NCBI RefSeq assembly: GCF_015461835.1
Contig: NZ_JACOPX010000001.1
Location: 62,001 to 126,000 of the forward strand
Direction of reading: 5' to 3'
Origin: Pseudomonas neuropathica
GTDB taxonomy: Bacteria; Pseudomonadota; Gammaproteobacteria; Pseudomonadales; Pseudomonadaceae
DNA length: 64,000 nucleotides
A model generated the notes under the pieces. The model was not told the DNA's origin, searched no databases, and saw only the letters and a program-made list of their open reading frames with translations. Positions 26,077-34,402 of the stretch are shown one piece after another. The translations under genes and the position numbers were made by a program. Position 1 is the stretch's first letter. Each line of letters opens with the position of its first letter.

Positions 26077-26443
26077 GGCGAAACCCTCTCCTTACTGTGA
26101 GATGCCAATCAAGTATTCACGCTGACCGTTGCTGCCCCTGCACGGGTGTGTCCCCGCTGTTTCCCTGGTGCGACAAGCGGTGGTACTGCGAAATGCCCAT
26201 TGGAGTGTAGGCGCCCAAGGCCGGTGCGCCGCACTGAAAAGACGCATAAAGCGTGCCTTTCATCGGTTCATTTTCACCCTCATGAAATCAAGCACTTGGC
26301 GGCGGTGCCAGTATTTGGCTACTTGCAAATTGCAAGAATGGCCTCGGCGGGCACTGCAATTTGCAACTCGACGCTGGTTTGCAATCACGGCCCATGACGG
26401 TAAGAATGCCTGTTTTCCACCCTACACCCGCACGGAGGCTTCC
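26077..26443. other. Region upstream of ecotin
   Basis: 367 bp without a credible gene. It contains the two palindromes at 26322-26367 described separately. The in-frame extension of the ecotin frame through this region has no homology to ecotin and is not coding. Confidence 0.6.
26322..26367. promoter_or_regulatory. Two palindromes TTGCAA-N-TTGCAA upstream of eco
   Basis: CTTGCAAATTGCAAG (26322-26336) is a perfect 7-1-7 palindrome. ACTGCAATTTGCAAC (26353-26367) is the same motif with a 5-bp perfect core. Their centres are 31 bp apart, three helical turns. They lie 76-122 bp before the eco ATG. The cognate regulator is unknown. Confidence 0.55.
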
Positions 26444-26929
26444 ATGGGTTCTTTCCGCGTTTACGCGACCACCGGGCTGTTCATCGCCAGCCTGTCCACC
26501 CTCGCCCACGCCGCCAAACTTGAAGACGTCGCGCCGTTCCCGAAGGCTGAAGCCGGCTTCACCCGCCAGGTTATTCACTTGCCCAAGCAAGAGCAGGAAG
26601 AGAACTTCCAGGTGGAAATCCTCGCCGGCAAAACTCTGGAAGTGGATTGCAATCGCCAGCGTTTGGGCGGTGTTCTCGATGAGAAGAATCTTGAAGGCTG
26701 GGGTTATCCGTTCTATCGGCTGGAAAAAGTCATCGGGCCGATGAGCACGATGATGGCCTGCCCGCCCGGCAGCCAGAAGAAACGCGCGTTCGTGCCGGTC
26801 GTCGGTGACGGTTTCATGCTGCGGTACAACAGCAAGTTGCCGGTCGTGGTGTATGCGCCGTCGGACGTCGAGGTGCGTTATCGCATCTGGTCGGCGTCGG
26901 ACAAAGTCGGTACAGCCCTGCAGGAATAA
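26444..26929 (+). CDS. eco: Ecotin, periplasmic serine protease inhibitor
   Basis: 161 residues from ATG 26444 with GGAGG upstream. Signal peptide [23 protein letters not shown]. The mature part matches ecotin: [36 protein letters not shown], the reactive loop [20 protein letters not shown] with methionine at the primary specificity site, and [22 protein letters not shown]. The two cysteines flanking the loop form the conserved disulfide. It protects the cell from trypsin-, elastase- and chymotrypsin-like proteases. Confidence 0.95.
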   Translation: MGSFRVYATTGLFIASLSTLAHAAKLEDVAPFPKAEAGFTRQVIHLPKQEQEENFQVEILAGKTLEVDCNRQRLGGVLDEKNLEGWGYPFYRLEKVIGPMSTMMACPPGSQKKRAFVPVVGDGFMLRYNSKLPVVVYAPSDVEVRYRIWSASDKVGTALQE

Positions 26930-26950
26930 CCCGACCAAGGAGTGCGTCGC

Positions 26951-27256
26951 TTGATTACCTGCCACGTCCGATACGTCATTGATCCCTACCAATTGCCCGA
27001 GTTCGAGGCCTACGCCAAGGCCTGGCTTGGCATCGTCGAGCGCTTGGGCGGCACGCATCACGGCTACTTTTTGCCGTCCGAAGGCGCGAGCAACATCGCT
27101 TATTGCCTGTTCAGTTTTCCGTCACTGGCGGATTACGAAAGCTATCGGCACATCGCGATGACCGATCCGGAAAGCACCGCACTGGTGGCCAGCCTTGTCG
27201 AGAAGAAGTTTATCGTCAGCTACGAGCGCAGCTTCCTGCGCCCTTTGCTGCCGTAA
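26951..27256 (+). CDS. NIPSNAP-family protein
   Basis: 101 residues from TTG 26951, eight bases after AAGGAG; the in-frame GTG at 26942 overlaps that site. MITCHVRYVIDPYQLPEFEAYAK and GGTHHGYFLPSEGASNIAYCLFSFPSLADYESYR match the ferredoxin-like NIPSNAP fold. Function in bacteria is not established. It lies 21 bp after eco and could be cotranscribed; convergent with ilvA. Confidence 0.8.
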   Translation: MITCHVRYVIDPYQLPEFEAYAKAWLGIVERLGGTHHGYFLPSEGASNIAYCLFSFPSLADYESYRHIAMTDPESTALVASLVEKKFIVSYERSFLRPLLP

Positions 27257-27262
27257 GCCGCT

Positions 27263-28276
27263 TCATGCCGAGACGCCGCACAACGCGGCGCGCTCCGCGA
27301 CATGGCGCAGGCTGTCGAAGTTGATATTGGCGCCCGAGTCGATCGCCACAAATGTCTGCTCGCGCACCCCGGTTCGCGCTACGTATTGCTTGATCCCGGC
27401 CACGGCCAAGGCGCCGGAAGGTTCGGTGATCGAGCGGGTATCGTCGTAGATATTCTTGATCGCTGCGCAGAGGTCGTCGTTGCTGACGGTGATCACTTCG
27501 TCGACGCAAAAGCGGCAGACCTCAAATCCGAACGCGCCGATCTGCGCGACCGCCACGCCATCGGCGAACGTCCCCACAGTGGGCAGCACGACGCGTTGAT
27601 CAGCTTCCAGCGCAGCTTTCAGGCACGCTGAATGTTCCGATTCGACGCCGATGATTCGCACTTCCGGGCGCAGGTATTTGACGTAGGCCGCGATTCCGGC
27701 GATCAGACCGCCACCGCCCACAGGGATAAAAATCGCATCCAGTGTGCCTTGATGCTGGCGGAGGATTTCCATCGCCACGGTGCCCTGCCCGGCGATCACC
27801 TCAGGGTCATCGAACGGAGACACGAAGGTGCGCCCGGTCTGTTCCGCCAGTTGCAGTGCATGGGCCAGCGCGAACGGGAAACTCTCGCCGTGCAGCAATG
27901 CTTCAGCGCCGCGACTGCGCACACCCAGCACTTTCAGTTCCGGCGTTGTCGCCGGCATGACGATGGTCGCCGCAATCCCCAGCTCGCGTGCGGCCAACGC
28001 CACGCCTTGCGCGTGATTGCCTGCCGATGCGGTGATCACCCCGCGCGCCTTCTGTTCGTCACTGAGTTGCACCAGTTTGTTGTAGGCGCCACGGATCTTG
28101 AAGGAGAACGTCGGTTGCAGGTCTTCGCGCTTGAGCAGAATCCGGTTGCCCAACGCCTCCGACAGCGCCGGCGCCGCTTGCAAAGGCGTGCGCACCGCGA
28201 GGTCGTACACCGGCGCGGCGAGGATTTTTTTCACGTAGTGCTCAAGCAGGGTTTGCTGATCGTATGTGTAACTCAT
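27263..28276 (-). CDS. ilvA: Threonine dehydratase, short form lacking the ACT regulatory domain
   Basis: 337 residues; full biosynthetic IlvA is about 500, so only the catalytic part is present. The PLP lysine is K60 in TFSFKIRGAYN; SAGNHAQGVALAA and the glycine loop PVGGGGLIAGIAAY bind substrate and phosphate. Start chosen for AAGGAGA upstream. It deaminates threonine to 2-ketobutyrate, first step to isoleucine. Without ACT domains it should not be feedback-inhibited by isoleucine in the usual way, yet an isoleucine-codon attenuator precedes it, so control appears transcriptional. Confidence 0.88.
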   Translation of the reverse strand: MSYTYDQQTLLEHYVKKILAAPVYDLAVRTPLQAAPALSEALGNRILLKREDLQPTFSFKIRGAYNKLVQLSDEQKARGVITASAGNHAQGVALAARELGIAATIVMPATTPELKVLGVRSRGAEALLHGESFPFALAHALQLAEQTGRTFVSPFDDPEVIAGQGTVAMEILRQHQGTLDAIFIPVGGGGLIAGIAAYVKYLRPEVRIIGVESEHSACLKAALEADQRVVLPTVGTFADGVAVAQIGAFGFEVCRFCVDEVITVSNDDLCAAIKNIYDDTRSITEPSGALAVAGIKQYVARTGVREQTFVAIDSGANINFDSLRHVAERAALCGVSA

Positions 28277-28308
28277 GAACATCTCCTTGGCAGAATTCAC
28301 ACGGTCCC

Positions 28309-28400
28309 TGTAAGAGCTGCCGGAGGCTGCGATCTTTTGACTTTGGTTTTTCTAAATCAAAAACAAGATCAAAAGATCGCAGCCTCCGGCAGCTCCTACA
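28309..28400. repeat. Inverted repeat of the GCTGCGATCTTTTGA family
   Basis: About 30-bp arms (GAGCTGCCGGAGGCTGCGATC and complement) around a short AT-rich spacer. Same family at 38682, 47143 and 50275. Sits between the attenuator and the ilvA start, in the leader RNA. Confidence 0.85.
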
Positions 28401-28433
28401 TGAGCCACATTTCAAAAACCCCGGAGACAGAAA

Positions 28434-28460
28434 GTAAAAACCCGCCTCTAGGGCGGGTTG
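28434..28460 (-). terminator. Attenuator terminator ahead of ilvA
   Basis: On the minus strand AACCCGCC-CTAGA-GGCGGGTT is followed by TTTAC, a compact intrinsic terminator inside the ilvA leader, 18 bp after the leader peptide stop. GGCGGG at the end of the leader ORF (28482-28487) can pair with its CCCGCC and act as antiterminator. Confidence 0.8.
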
Positions 28461-28477
28461 GGTGCTGCAGTCGTGAG

Positions 28478-28543
28478 CTAGCCCGCCAAATGAGGAATGG
28501 CGGTAATAATCATTGGCTGGCAACGCGATACAGTCGAAGTCAT
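28478..28543 (-). CDS. Leader peptide of the ilvA attenuator
   Basis: A 21-codon ORF starting MTSTVSRCQP and containing the run Met-Ile-Ile-Thr-Ala-Ile before ending ...HLAG. Isoleucine codons (ATT ATT, ATT) and threonine codons are the ones relevant to IlvA. Position, size and the following terminator fit a transcription attenuation leader. Too short for gene finders. The ribosome site is weak. Confidence 0.7.
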   Translation of the reverse strand: MTSTVSRCQPMIITAIPHLAG

Positions 28544-28642
28544 GGGCTGGAAATTAGCCTGCGCGGTGCTGGCAAGTCAATGGCCAATTTTGCGCGGCGG
28601 CGTTAGTCTGGCGACTCTCTCATCACACCACGGAAGGAATGC

Positions 28643-28981
28643 ATGATGTCGATCGCCCTGCCCCTCACGGCTTTGCTCGCGTTTAGCGGTTACACCGTTT
28701 CGGTGATGCTCCAGGCTGAACAGTCGTTGATCGACTTCGGCATCAGCCTGATGTCGCGGCCCGATACCGCGCAGGTGGTGATTGATCTGTATCTGCTGGC
28801 CGCGCTGGCGGGTATCTGGATGGTTAAGGATGCGCGGTCGCGTGGGCAGTCGGTTTGGTCGGTGGTGCCATATTTGTTGTTGACGGCGGTTTTCGTATCG
28901 ATCGGGCCGTTGTTGTATCTGGTGGTGCGTGGGATTCGCGAGCGGCGCAAGGCGGTGGAAAAGTTCAGTCAGATACTATGA
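28643..28981 (+). CDS. DUF2834-like membrane protein
   Basis: 112 residues (a second ATG lies one codon in). GGAAGGA precedes the start. Three membrane spans: ALPLTALLAFSGYTVSVML, VVIDLYLLAALAGIWMV with the conserved KDARSRGQSVWSVVPY loop, and LLLTAVFVSIGPLLYLVVRG. This arrangement is that of DUF2834/small inner-membrane proteins of unknown role. Confidence 0.7.
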   Translation: MMSIALPLTALLAFSGYTVSVMLQAEQSLIDFGISLMSRPDTAQVVIDLYLLAALAGIWMVKDARSRGQSVWSVVPYLLLTAVFVSIGPLLYLVVRGIRERRKAVEKFSQIL

Positions 28982-28993
28982 ACACCTGAAAAC

Positions 28994-29084
28994 CCTGTAG
29001 GAGTGAGCCTGCTCGCGATAGCGGAGTGTCAGCCAAAGATGAGGTGACTGACAGTCCGCTATCGAGAGCAGGCTCACTCCTGCA
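28994..29084. repeat. REP pair
   Basis: Inverted REP units between convergent genes (DUF2834-like and methyltransferase). One unit has a substitution (ATCGAGAGCAGG). Confidence 0.85.
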
Positions 29085-29101
29085 CTGGAATGTCGTGGGA
29101 T

Positions 29102-29875
29102 TCAGCCCTTTTTTACGGCGACGAACGCCACCGTTTCATACGGCACCGTCACCACATCCCTCCCACGCAGTTCCGGCTCTGTGGCGATTAACGCACGAAT
29201 CTGTTCATCGACTTTCGCCCGTTGCGCCTCTGGCAGCGCGGCGATGAAACTGGTGGAGCGCACCCGATTGAGAATCACGTCTTCCGGCGAGCCGGTATGG
29301 CCATGGTGAAACCGCTCGACCTGCAGAGGCGCGAATGCCGGATGCGGAAACGCTTTACGCCAGGCGCCGGTGTAATAGCGTGGTGTGTCACCCTCCAGCG
29401 CATTGACGATGGCGTCCAGTTTCGGCACCCAACTGACGTCGGTGTCACGCAGGTTCCAGATCAGCCCCAACTTGCCTCCGGGCTTGAGTACTCGAGCGAT
29501 TTCGATCAGCGCCTCGGCACTGGCGAACCAGTGAAACGCTTGCGCGCAAATCACCGCATCGACTGAAGCGTCCGGCAACGGCAGATCGGTCGCCGTGCCG
29601 CTCACGGCCAGCACATCAGGCCAGGCGTCAGACAGCTTTTCCAGCATCTGCGGCACCGGTTCAACCGCGATCACTTGCGCGCCCGTCGCCACCAGACGGC
29701 CGGTGAACTTGCCGGTGCCGGCGCCCAGATCGATCACGGTCTTGTGCCCATCCAGGCCCAGCGTCGCGGCCAACCACTCACTGACCTGCGGTGGATAGTC
29801 CGGCCGACCTTTCACATAGGTGTCGGCAGCGCTTTTGTAGCCGGCAGCGGCTGAATGATGGACGTGATCGGTCAT
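29102..29875 (-). CDS. Class I SAM-dependent methyltransferase
   Basis: 257 residues from the ATG preceded by TAAGGAGAG. Motif I is VIDLGAGTGKFTGRL, motif II VIAVEPVPQML, then LPLPDASVDAVICAQAFHWF and RVLKPGGKLGLIWN, the methyltransf_11 pattern. It transfers a methyl group from S-adenosylmethionine; acceptor unknown. A longer frame adds a basic N-terminus with no homology and was not used. Confidence 0.85.
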   Translation of the reverse strand: MTDHVHHSAAAGYKSAADTYVKGRPDYPPQVSEWLAATLGLDGHKTVIDLGAGTGKFTGRLVATGAQVIAVEPVPQMLEKLSDAWPDVLAVSGTATDLPLPDASVDAVICAQAFHWFASAEALIEIARVLKPGGKLGLIWNLRDTDVSWVPKLDAIVNALEGDTPRYYTGAWRKAFPHPAFAPLQVERFHHGHTGSPEDVILNRVRSTSFIAALPEAQRAKVDEQIRALIATEPELRGRDVVTVPYETVAFVAVKKG

Positions 29876-30034
29876 GGCAACTCTCCTTACGGCAAAACAT
29901 CGGATCGACGGCAGACGCTCCCGAGCATAGCGCTTGAATTTACGCTTACCTTGAACAGTCACTGATAAAGCAATGAATAAAAATTCACCCTGTGGTGTTC
30001 AAAGTGAAACATAACTTTCTGTGGAGCCTTGCCC

Positions 30035-30568
30035 ATGACTATCCGTTCCGTTATGTTCGCCGCCCCGTTGTTACTGGTCGCGGCGATGTCCAGCCAATTG
30101 GCCCTGGCCAATGGCGATGAAGACGCGCCGGTGCAGAAGCCGGAATGCCCCAAAGGCCAGGTCTGGGACAGCAAAACGCAGAAGTGTGTGATGCAAGTCA
30201 GCAAAGCACTTTCGGATGCCGACCGTACTGATTACGCCTATCGCCTTGCCAAGGCCGGTCGCTATGAAGAAGCCCTGGCGCTGCTCGACACGCTGAAGCA
30301 ACCGCACACCGCCAAGGCCCTCAACTATCGCGGTTACGCCACGCGCAAGCTGGGGCGCACTGACGAGGGCATCGGTTATTACCTGCAATCGGTAAAACTC
30401 GACCCGCAGTACGCGCAAGTGCGCGAATACCTCGGCGAGGCCTATGTGATCAAAGGCCGCGTTGACCTGGCGCAGGAGCAGTTGCAGCAGATCCAATCGA
30501 TTTGCGGCACGTCGTGCGAGGAATACCAGGACCTGGCCGAAGCCATCAACGACTCATCGAAAACCTGA
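30035..30568 (+). CDS. Secreted TPR-repeat protein
   Basis: 177 residues from ATG 30035. Signal peptide to about ALA (residue 25), a small cysteine motif PECPKGQVWDSKTQKC, then TPR helices (YAYRLAKAGRYEEALALLD, AKALNYRGYATRKLGRTDEGIGYYLQSVKLDP, REYLGEAYVIKGRVDLAQEQL). Probably a periplasmic scaffold. Immediately followed in the same frame by an ECF sigma gene, with which it likely forms an operon. Confidence 0.8.
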   Translation: MTIRSVMFAAPLLLVAAMSSQLALANGDEDAPVQKPECPKGQVWDSKTQKCVMQVSKALSDADRTDYAYRLAKAGRYEEALALLDTLKQPHTAKALNYRGYATRKLGRTDEGIGYYLQSVKLDPQYAQVREYLGEAYVIKGRVDLAQEQLQQIQSICGTSCEEYQDLAEAINDSSKT

Positions 30569-30586
30569 GCATTTATAAGGGCCGCC

Positions 30587-31117
30587 ATCATCTTCAACGA
30601 TCAGGCATTCAGAGCAGAACTCGGGCAGCACCTGGCGCGACTGTGGCGCTACGGGCTACTGCTGTCGCGCAATCGGCACGTGGCCGAGGATCTGGTGCAA
30701 GCCACCTGTGTGCGAGCGCTGGAGCGCGCCAGTCAGTACATCGCCGGCACGCGTATGGATCGCTGGTTGCTGAGCATTCTGCATTCGATCTGGCTCAATG
30801 AAGTGCGCGCTCGGCGCGTGCGTCAGGGTGCGGGCCAGGTCGATGCCGACGGCCAACTGGCGTTTGATGGTGAGTACGCCGCGCAGACGCATGTGATGGC
30901 CGCGCAAGTGATCCGCCGCGTCGATGCGCTGCCCGAGACCCAGCGCGAAACGGTCTACCTCGCCTATGTCGAAGGCTTGTCCTACCGCGAAGTCGCTGAA
31001 ATCCTGCAAGTGCCGATCGGCACGGTCATGAGCCGTCTGGCCACCGCCCGCCTCAAACTCGCCGAATACCCACCGTTGCAGGCAGTGCCGAAGTCCACCG
31101 AAGGAGACCGATCATGA
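30587..31117 (+). CDS. ECF-type RNA polymerase sigma factor with unclear start
   Basis: The homologous frame runs from about 30587 (IIFNDQAFRAELGQHLARLW) to 31117, up to 176 residues. Sigma region 2 is HLARLWRYGLLLSRNRHVAEDLVQATCVRALE; region 4 is LPETQRETVYLAYVEGLSYREVAEILQVPIGTVMSRL. No ATG, GTG or TTG occurs between the preceding stop and the GTG at 30680, and starting there would delete much of region 2. AAGG at 30577-30580 sits six bases before ATC 30587, so a rare ATC start is possible. Overlaps the anti-sigma gene by ATGA. Confidence 0.75.
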   Translation: MIFNDQAFRAELGQHLARLWRYGLLLSRNRHVAEDLVQATCVRALERASQYIAGTRMDRWLLSILHSIWLNEVRARRVRQGAGQVDADGQLAFDGEYAAQTHVMAAQVIRRVDALPETQRETVYLAYVEGLSYREVAEILQVPIGTVMSRLATARLKLAEYPPLQAVPKSTEGDRS

Positions 31118-31875
31118 ACCCACCTTCGGATGAGCAACTGGTCGCCTACCTCGACGGCGAACTCGACGGCGACTATCGCCATCAACTCGACAACGCCATT
31201 GCCGAAGACTCACTGCTGAGTCTGCGCGTGCAATGGCTCAGCCGCAGCAACTTGCCGTACAAGAATGCCTATGACGAACTGGCGCAACAGGCACCGCTGG
31301 ATCGCCTGCAAGCGCGGCTGGATGCAATTCCTTCGCCGCAGCGTCCGGGCTTCAACCGCCGCTGGTTTATCGGTGGCGCCGCCGCAGCGCTAGTGGCCGG
31401 TGGCGTATTGGCCGACCGGTTATTCCTCGGCTGGCGTGCGGCGCAATCGAACAACTGGCGCGGATTGGTTGGCGATTACATGGCGCTGTATGTGCCGCAG
31501 ACGCTTGATCATCTGCCCACCGACGAGGCGAACCAACGCGCGCAATTGCGCACGATTGATGCACGCCTTGGCCTGAACCTTTCGCCAGCTAATTTGAAGT
31601 TGTCTGGTGCCGAATTCAAACGAGCGCAGATGCTCGAGTACGACGGCGTGCCGATTGCGCAGATCGTTTATCTGGATGCCAAACATGGGCCATTGGCACT
31701 GTGTGTGACCCGCTCGAACAGCGGCAGTCAGCCGCTGGCGCACGAGCGTCGGCATGAGATGAATGTGGTGTATTGGACTGAACGTGAACATGCATGGATG
31801 TTGATCGGACGTACCTCGGCGGCAGAACTTGAGCAACATGCGGGACTGCTGCGTTCACAACTGCTGAAAGTGTAA
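31114..31875 (+). CDS. Anti-sigma factor, membrane-anchored
   Basis: 253 residues, start overlapping the sigma stop (ATGA). Residues 1-60 (PSDEQLVAYLDGELDGDYRHQL) match the RskA/RsiW-type anti-sigma N-terminus without an obvious zinc HxxxCxxC. One membrane span at ~83-101 (RWFIGGAAAALVAGGVLA), then a ~150-residue periplasmic domain. It should hold the sigma factor at the membrane until a periplasmic signal arrives. Confidence 0.85.
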   Translation: MNPPSDEQLVAYLDGELDGDYRHQLDNAIAEDSLLSLRVQWLSRSNLPYKNAYDELAQQAPLDRLQARLDAIPSPQRPGFNRRWFIGGAAAALVAGGVLADRLFLGWRAAQSNNWRGLVGDYMALYVPQTLDHLPTDEANQRAQLRTIDARLGLNLSPANLKLSGAEFKRAQMLEYDGVPIAQIVYLDAKHGPLALCVTRSNSGSQPLAHERRHEMNVVYWTEREHAWMLIGRTSAAELEQHAGLLRSQLLKV

Positions 31876-31942
31876 GAAAGCGGTAGGCCTTCGCCGTCTC
31901 GAGATCGCGTACACCGAGCGGTGAAGATGGTGGCTGATCCAG

Positions 31943-31970
31943 CGCTTTCGCGAGCAAGCTCGCTCCCACA
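31943..31970. repeat. Single REP unit
   Basis: One TTCGCGAGCAAGCTCGCTCC unit without a visible partner close by. Confidence 0.7.
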
Positions 31971-32013
31971 GGGGCTTCGGGTGTTCATAGATTCTATGTA
32001 CATCCAAAAACCA

Positions 32014-32104
32014 CTGTAGGAGTGAGCCTGCTCGCGATGGCGATGTGTCAGTCAAATTTGCCCAACCTGACACACCGTCATCGCGAGCAGGCTCACTCCT
32101 ACAT
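32014..32104. repeat. REP pair
   Basis: Inverted REP units between convergent anti-sigma and histidine kinase genes. Confidence 0.85.
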
Positions 32105-32119
32105 GGGGTTATTCGCAGG

Positions 32120-33421
32120 TTAGACGGTAGTGGGCAACCACAACCGGAATCGTGCTCCGCCCAGCGGTGAAGACTCAACGGTCAACGTGCCGCCCTGTGC
32201 TTCCAGTGCCCGACGGCTGATCGCCAGCCCCAGCCCAAACCCACCCGTAGCCCGATCGCGGCTGCGATCGAGTCGATAAAACGGCTCGAAAATCCGCTCA
32301 CGCTCATCATCGGGAATACCGATGCCGTCATCATCGACCCAGATTTCACAGCCCTCGGCATTGACCTGCACGCCAATCTGAATGCGTTTTTCGCAATAGC
32401 GCATGGCGTTGCGCAGCAGGTTCTGGATCGCCCGCGCGGTCAAGCGTGGATCGAGCGAGAAGCGTTCGAGCTGACCGTGCAGCAACACATCGATGACGAT
32501 CTCCGGCGACTCCAGCTCTTCATCGACACTGCCCAGAATACTGTCGATGAACTCATCCAGCGACACTTCGACCTGCTCCGGCAGTTGCGCCGGATTCTGC
32601 AAACGGCTGTAGGAAAGCAACTCCAGCACCAGTTCATCCAGCTCGCGAATGTGCGCGACCAGTCCCAGCAAGCGTTCGCGACTGGCGGTCGGCAAGTCAT
32701 CGGACAGCGCCAAAGCCAGGCCGAAATCCAGACGCGTCAGCGGCGTACGCAGTTCATGGGACACGGCGTTGAGCAGGTCACGTTGCTGATTGAGCAGGTT
32801 TTCGATATCGCCGGCCATGGTGTCGAAAACATTGGCGAGGCTGCCGATGTTGGAGCTCGGGGCGATTTTTGTGCGCTCGCTCAAGTGACCTTTACCGAAG
32901 CGTTCGGCAGTGCCTTTGAGCCGTTCCAGATCACGCCAGTGCGGGCGCAGCCACATCAACAGGCAGGCGAGCAGACTCGCGCCGATCAGCACGTTGATGC
33001 TCCAGTACAACAGATTGACGTCCAGCGGGTCCGGCGGCACGACCATTTGCACGGCGGTGGTGTCGTCCAGCGGCGTCACCGCCAGCGTGCGCCAGCCCCA
33101 GTCGCCAATGCGTACGACGTTTTCACCACGGCGCAGGCGTTGCTGCTCGATAGCGGTGAACCCGGCATCGTCGATCCGCGCGAGGACGATGTGCAGCGGC
33201 TGGAAATCCTTGTCCATCGACGCCGCCAGCGCCGGCCACTGCTCCTGCGGCACGGCGTGAAACTGGCGAGTAATCAGCGATTGCAGACCGCGCGAATAAT
33301 CGAGGTTGTAAGTGACGAAGCGATCCCGGAAGGCCATGACCACCAGATCCGGTACCAGATAGATCGCTGCGCTGTACGAGACAATCGTCACCAGATACAG
33401 GCGAAACAGGATGCGAAACAT
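32120..33421 (-). CDS. RstB-like sensor histidine kinase
   Basis: 433 residues from ATG at 33421, four bases after the response-regulator stop. TM1 ~2-27, a ~130-residue periplasmic domain, TM2 near 145-165 (NVLIGASLLACLLMWL). The join WLRPHWRDLERLKGTAERFGKGHLSERT is characteristic of RstB. H-box NAVSHELRTPLTRL, N-box LLRNAMRYCEKRI, G-boxes DDGIGIP and GFGLGLAIS. It senses an unknown signal and phosphorylates its partner regulator. Resemblance to RstB is from memory of the E. coli sequence. Confidence 0.9.
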   Translation of the reverse strand: MFRILFRLYLVTIVSYSAAIYLVPDLVVMAFRDRFVTYNLDYSRGLQSLITRQFHAVPQEQWPALAASMDKDFQPLHIVLARIDDAGFTAIEQQRLRRGENVVRIGDWGWRTLAVTPLDDTTAVQMVVPPDPLDVNLLYWSINVLIGASLLACLLMWLRPHWRDLERLKGTAERFGKGHLSERTKIAPSSNIGSLANVFDTMAGDIENLLNQQRDLLNAVSHELRTPLTRLDFGLALALSDDLPTASRERLLGLVAHIRELDELVLELLSYSRLQNPAQLPEQVEVSLDEFIDSILGSVDEELESPEIVIDVLLHGQLERFSLDPRLTARAIQNLLRNAMRYCEKRIQIGVQVNAEGCEIWVDDDGIGIPDDERERIFEPFYRLDRSRDRATGGFGLGLAISRRALEAQGGTLTVESSPLGGARFRLWLPTTV

Positions 33422-33425
33422 CAGT

Positions 33426-34127
33426 TCAGCATTCCCACTCGGAGCGGCTGAACAGATAGCCCTTGCCCCACACGGTCTTGATCTTGCGCGCCTCGCCCGC
33501 ATGGTCGTCGAACTTGCGGCGCAACTTGGAAATCGCCACGTCCACCGAGCGGTCGGTGCCGTTGAATTCGATACCGCGCAGGCGTTGCAGGATCTGATCG
33601 CGGCTCAACACTTCGCCTGCATGGCGAGCCAGCACCACGAGCAAGTTGTATTCGCCGCTGGACAGCTCGACCGGCTGATCGCGCCACGTCACGGTGCGCT
33701 CGGACAGGTCGATGCACAGATTGCCCATGAGAATGCGGTCATTGGCGGTCAACGGTTCACCGAGACTGCTGCGGCGCAACAAGGTGCGCACCCGGGCCAG
33801 CAACACGCGCGGCTCGCAGGGTTTGGTGACGTAATCGTCGGCGCCCATTTCCAGGCCCAGCACCTGATCGTGGCTGTCATCGCGAGCCGTCAGCATCAGG
33901 ATCGGCAGCGTCGCCGAATCGGCGCGCAATAAACGGCAGACTTGCAGGCCATCAAGGCCGGGCAGCATCAGGTCGAGGATCACCAGATCCGGCGGATTGA
34001 CCCGCGCCCGCTCGCGCACATGGTCGCCACGGCCGATCACGCTGACGGAATAACCGTTGCGCTCCAGGTAGCTGGAAATCAGTTCGGCGAGGGCGGTGTC
34101 GTCTTCGACCAGGAGGATGTTGGGCAT
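33426..34127 (-). CDS. RstA/OmpR-like response regulator
   Basis: 233 residues from ATG 34127 (MPNILLVEDDTALAEL); a longer frame runs into REP sequence and is not real. Receiver domain with phosphoacceptor D52 (LVILDLMLPGLDG) and K near 102 (DDYVTKP); winged helix with ELSSGEYNLLVVLARH, GTDRSVDVAISKLRRK and IKTVWGKGYLF. Divergent from the efflux operon across 275 bp, so it may control that pump. Confidence 0.92.
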   Translation of the reverse strand: MPNILLVEDDTALAELISSYLERNGYSVSVIGRGDHVRERARVNPPDLVILDLMLPGLDGLQVCRLLRADSATLPILMLTARDDSHDQVLGLEMGADDYVTKPCEPRVLLARVRTLLRRSSLGEPLTANDRILMGNLCIDLSERTVTWRDQPVELSSGEYNLLVVLARHAGEVLSRDQILQRLRGIEFNGTDRSVDVAISKLRRKFDDHAGEARKIKTVWGKGYLFSRSEWEC

Positions 34128-34160
34128 GGGTGATCCAGATATTGCTGTGGTGGATGTCAG

Positions 34161-34248
34161 ACCGCTTTCGCGAGCAAGCTCGCTCCCACAGTGGATTTGC
34201 ACTGTTCACAAAACCCATGTGGGAGCGAGCTTGCTCGCGAAAGCGGTT
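34161..34248. repeat. REP pair, perfect 30-bp inverted arms
   Basis: The arms at 34161-34190 and 34219-34248 are perfectly complementary. They lie between the divergent regulator and efflux genes, in the leader rather than at a 3' end. Confidence 0.88.
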
Positions 34249-34402
34249 TAACCGTCACAAAAGAATTCAAGACCTGAAGGATATACGCCCTCGCCCATCC
34301 CTGAGCAAAACCCTTACACAATTTCACACAGCGCCTACAAAGCTTCACCGCTAATCTCGGCGTCTGCCCGTAGGATGCGGACATCAATATTGGGGGTTGT
34401 AC

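Noticed and set aside
26281..26340. Sigma54 promoter upstream of eco
   Set aside because: TTGGC and TTGCA words occur but never with the required GG-N10-GC spacing.
26129..26443. Upstream extension of the ecotin frame
   Set aside because: It has no ecotin homology, no ribosome site, and the signal peptide begins at 26444.
30680..31117. GTG 30680 as the sigma factor start
   Set aside because: It would remove a large part of region 2 that is clearly coded upstream in the same frame; kept only as a fallback.
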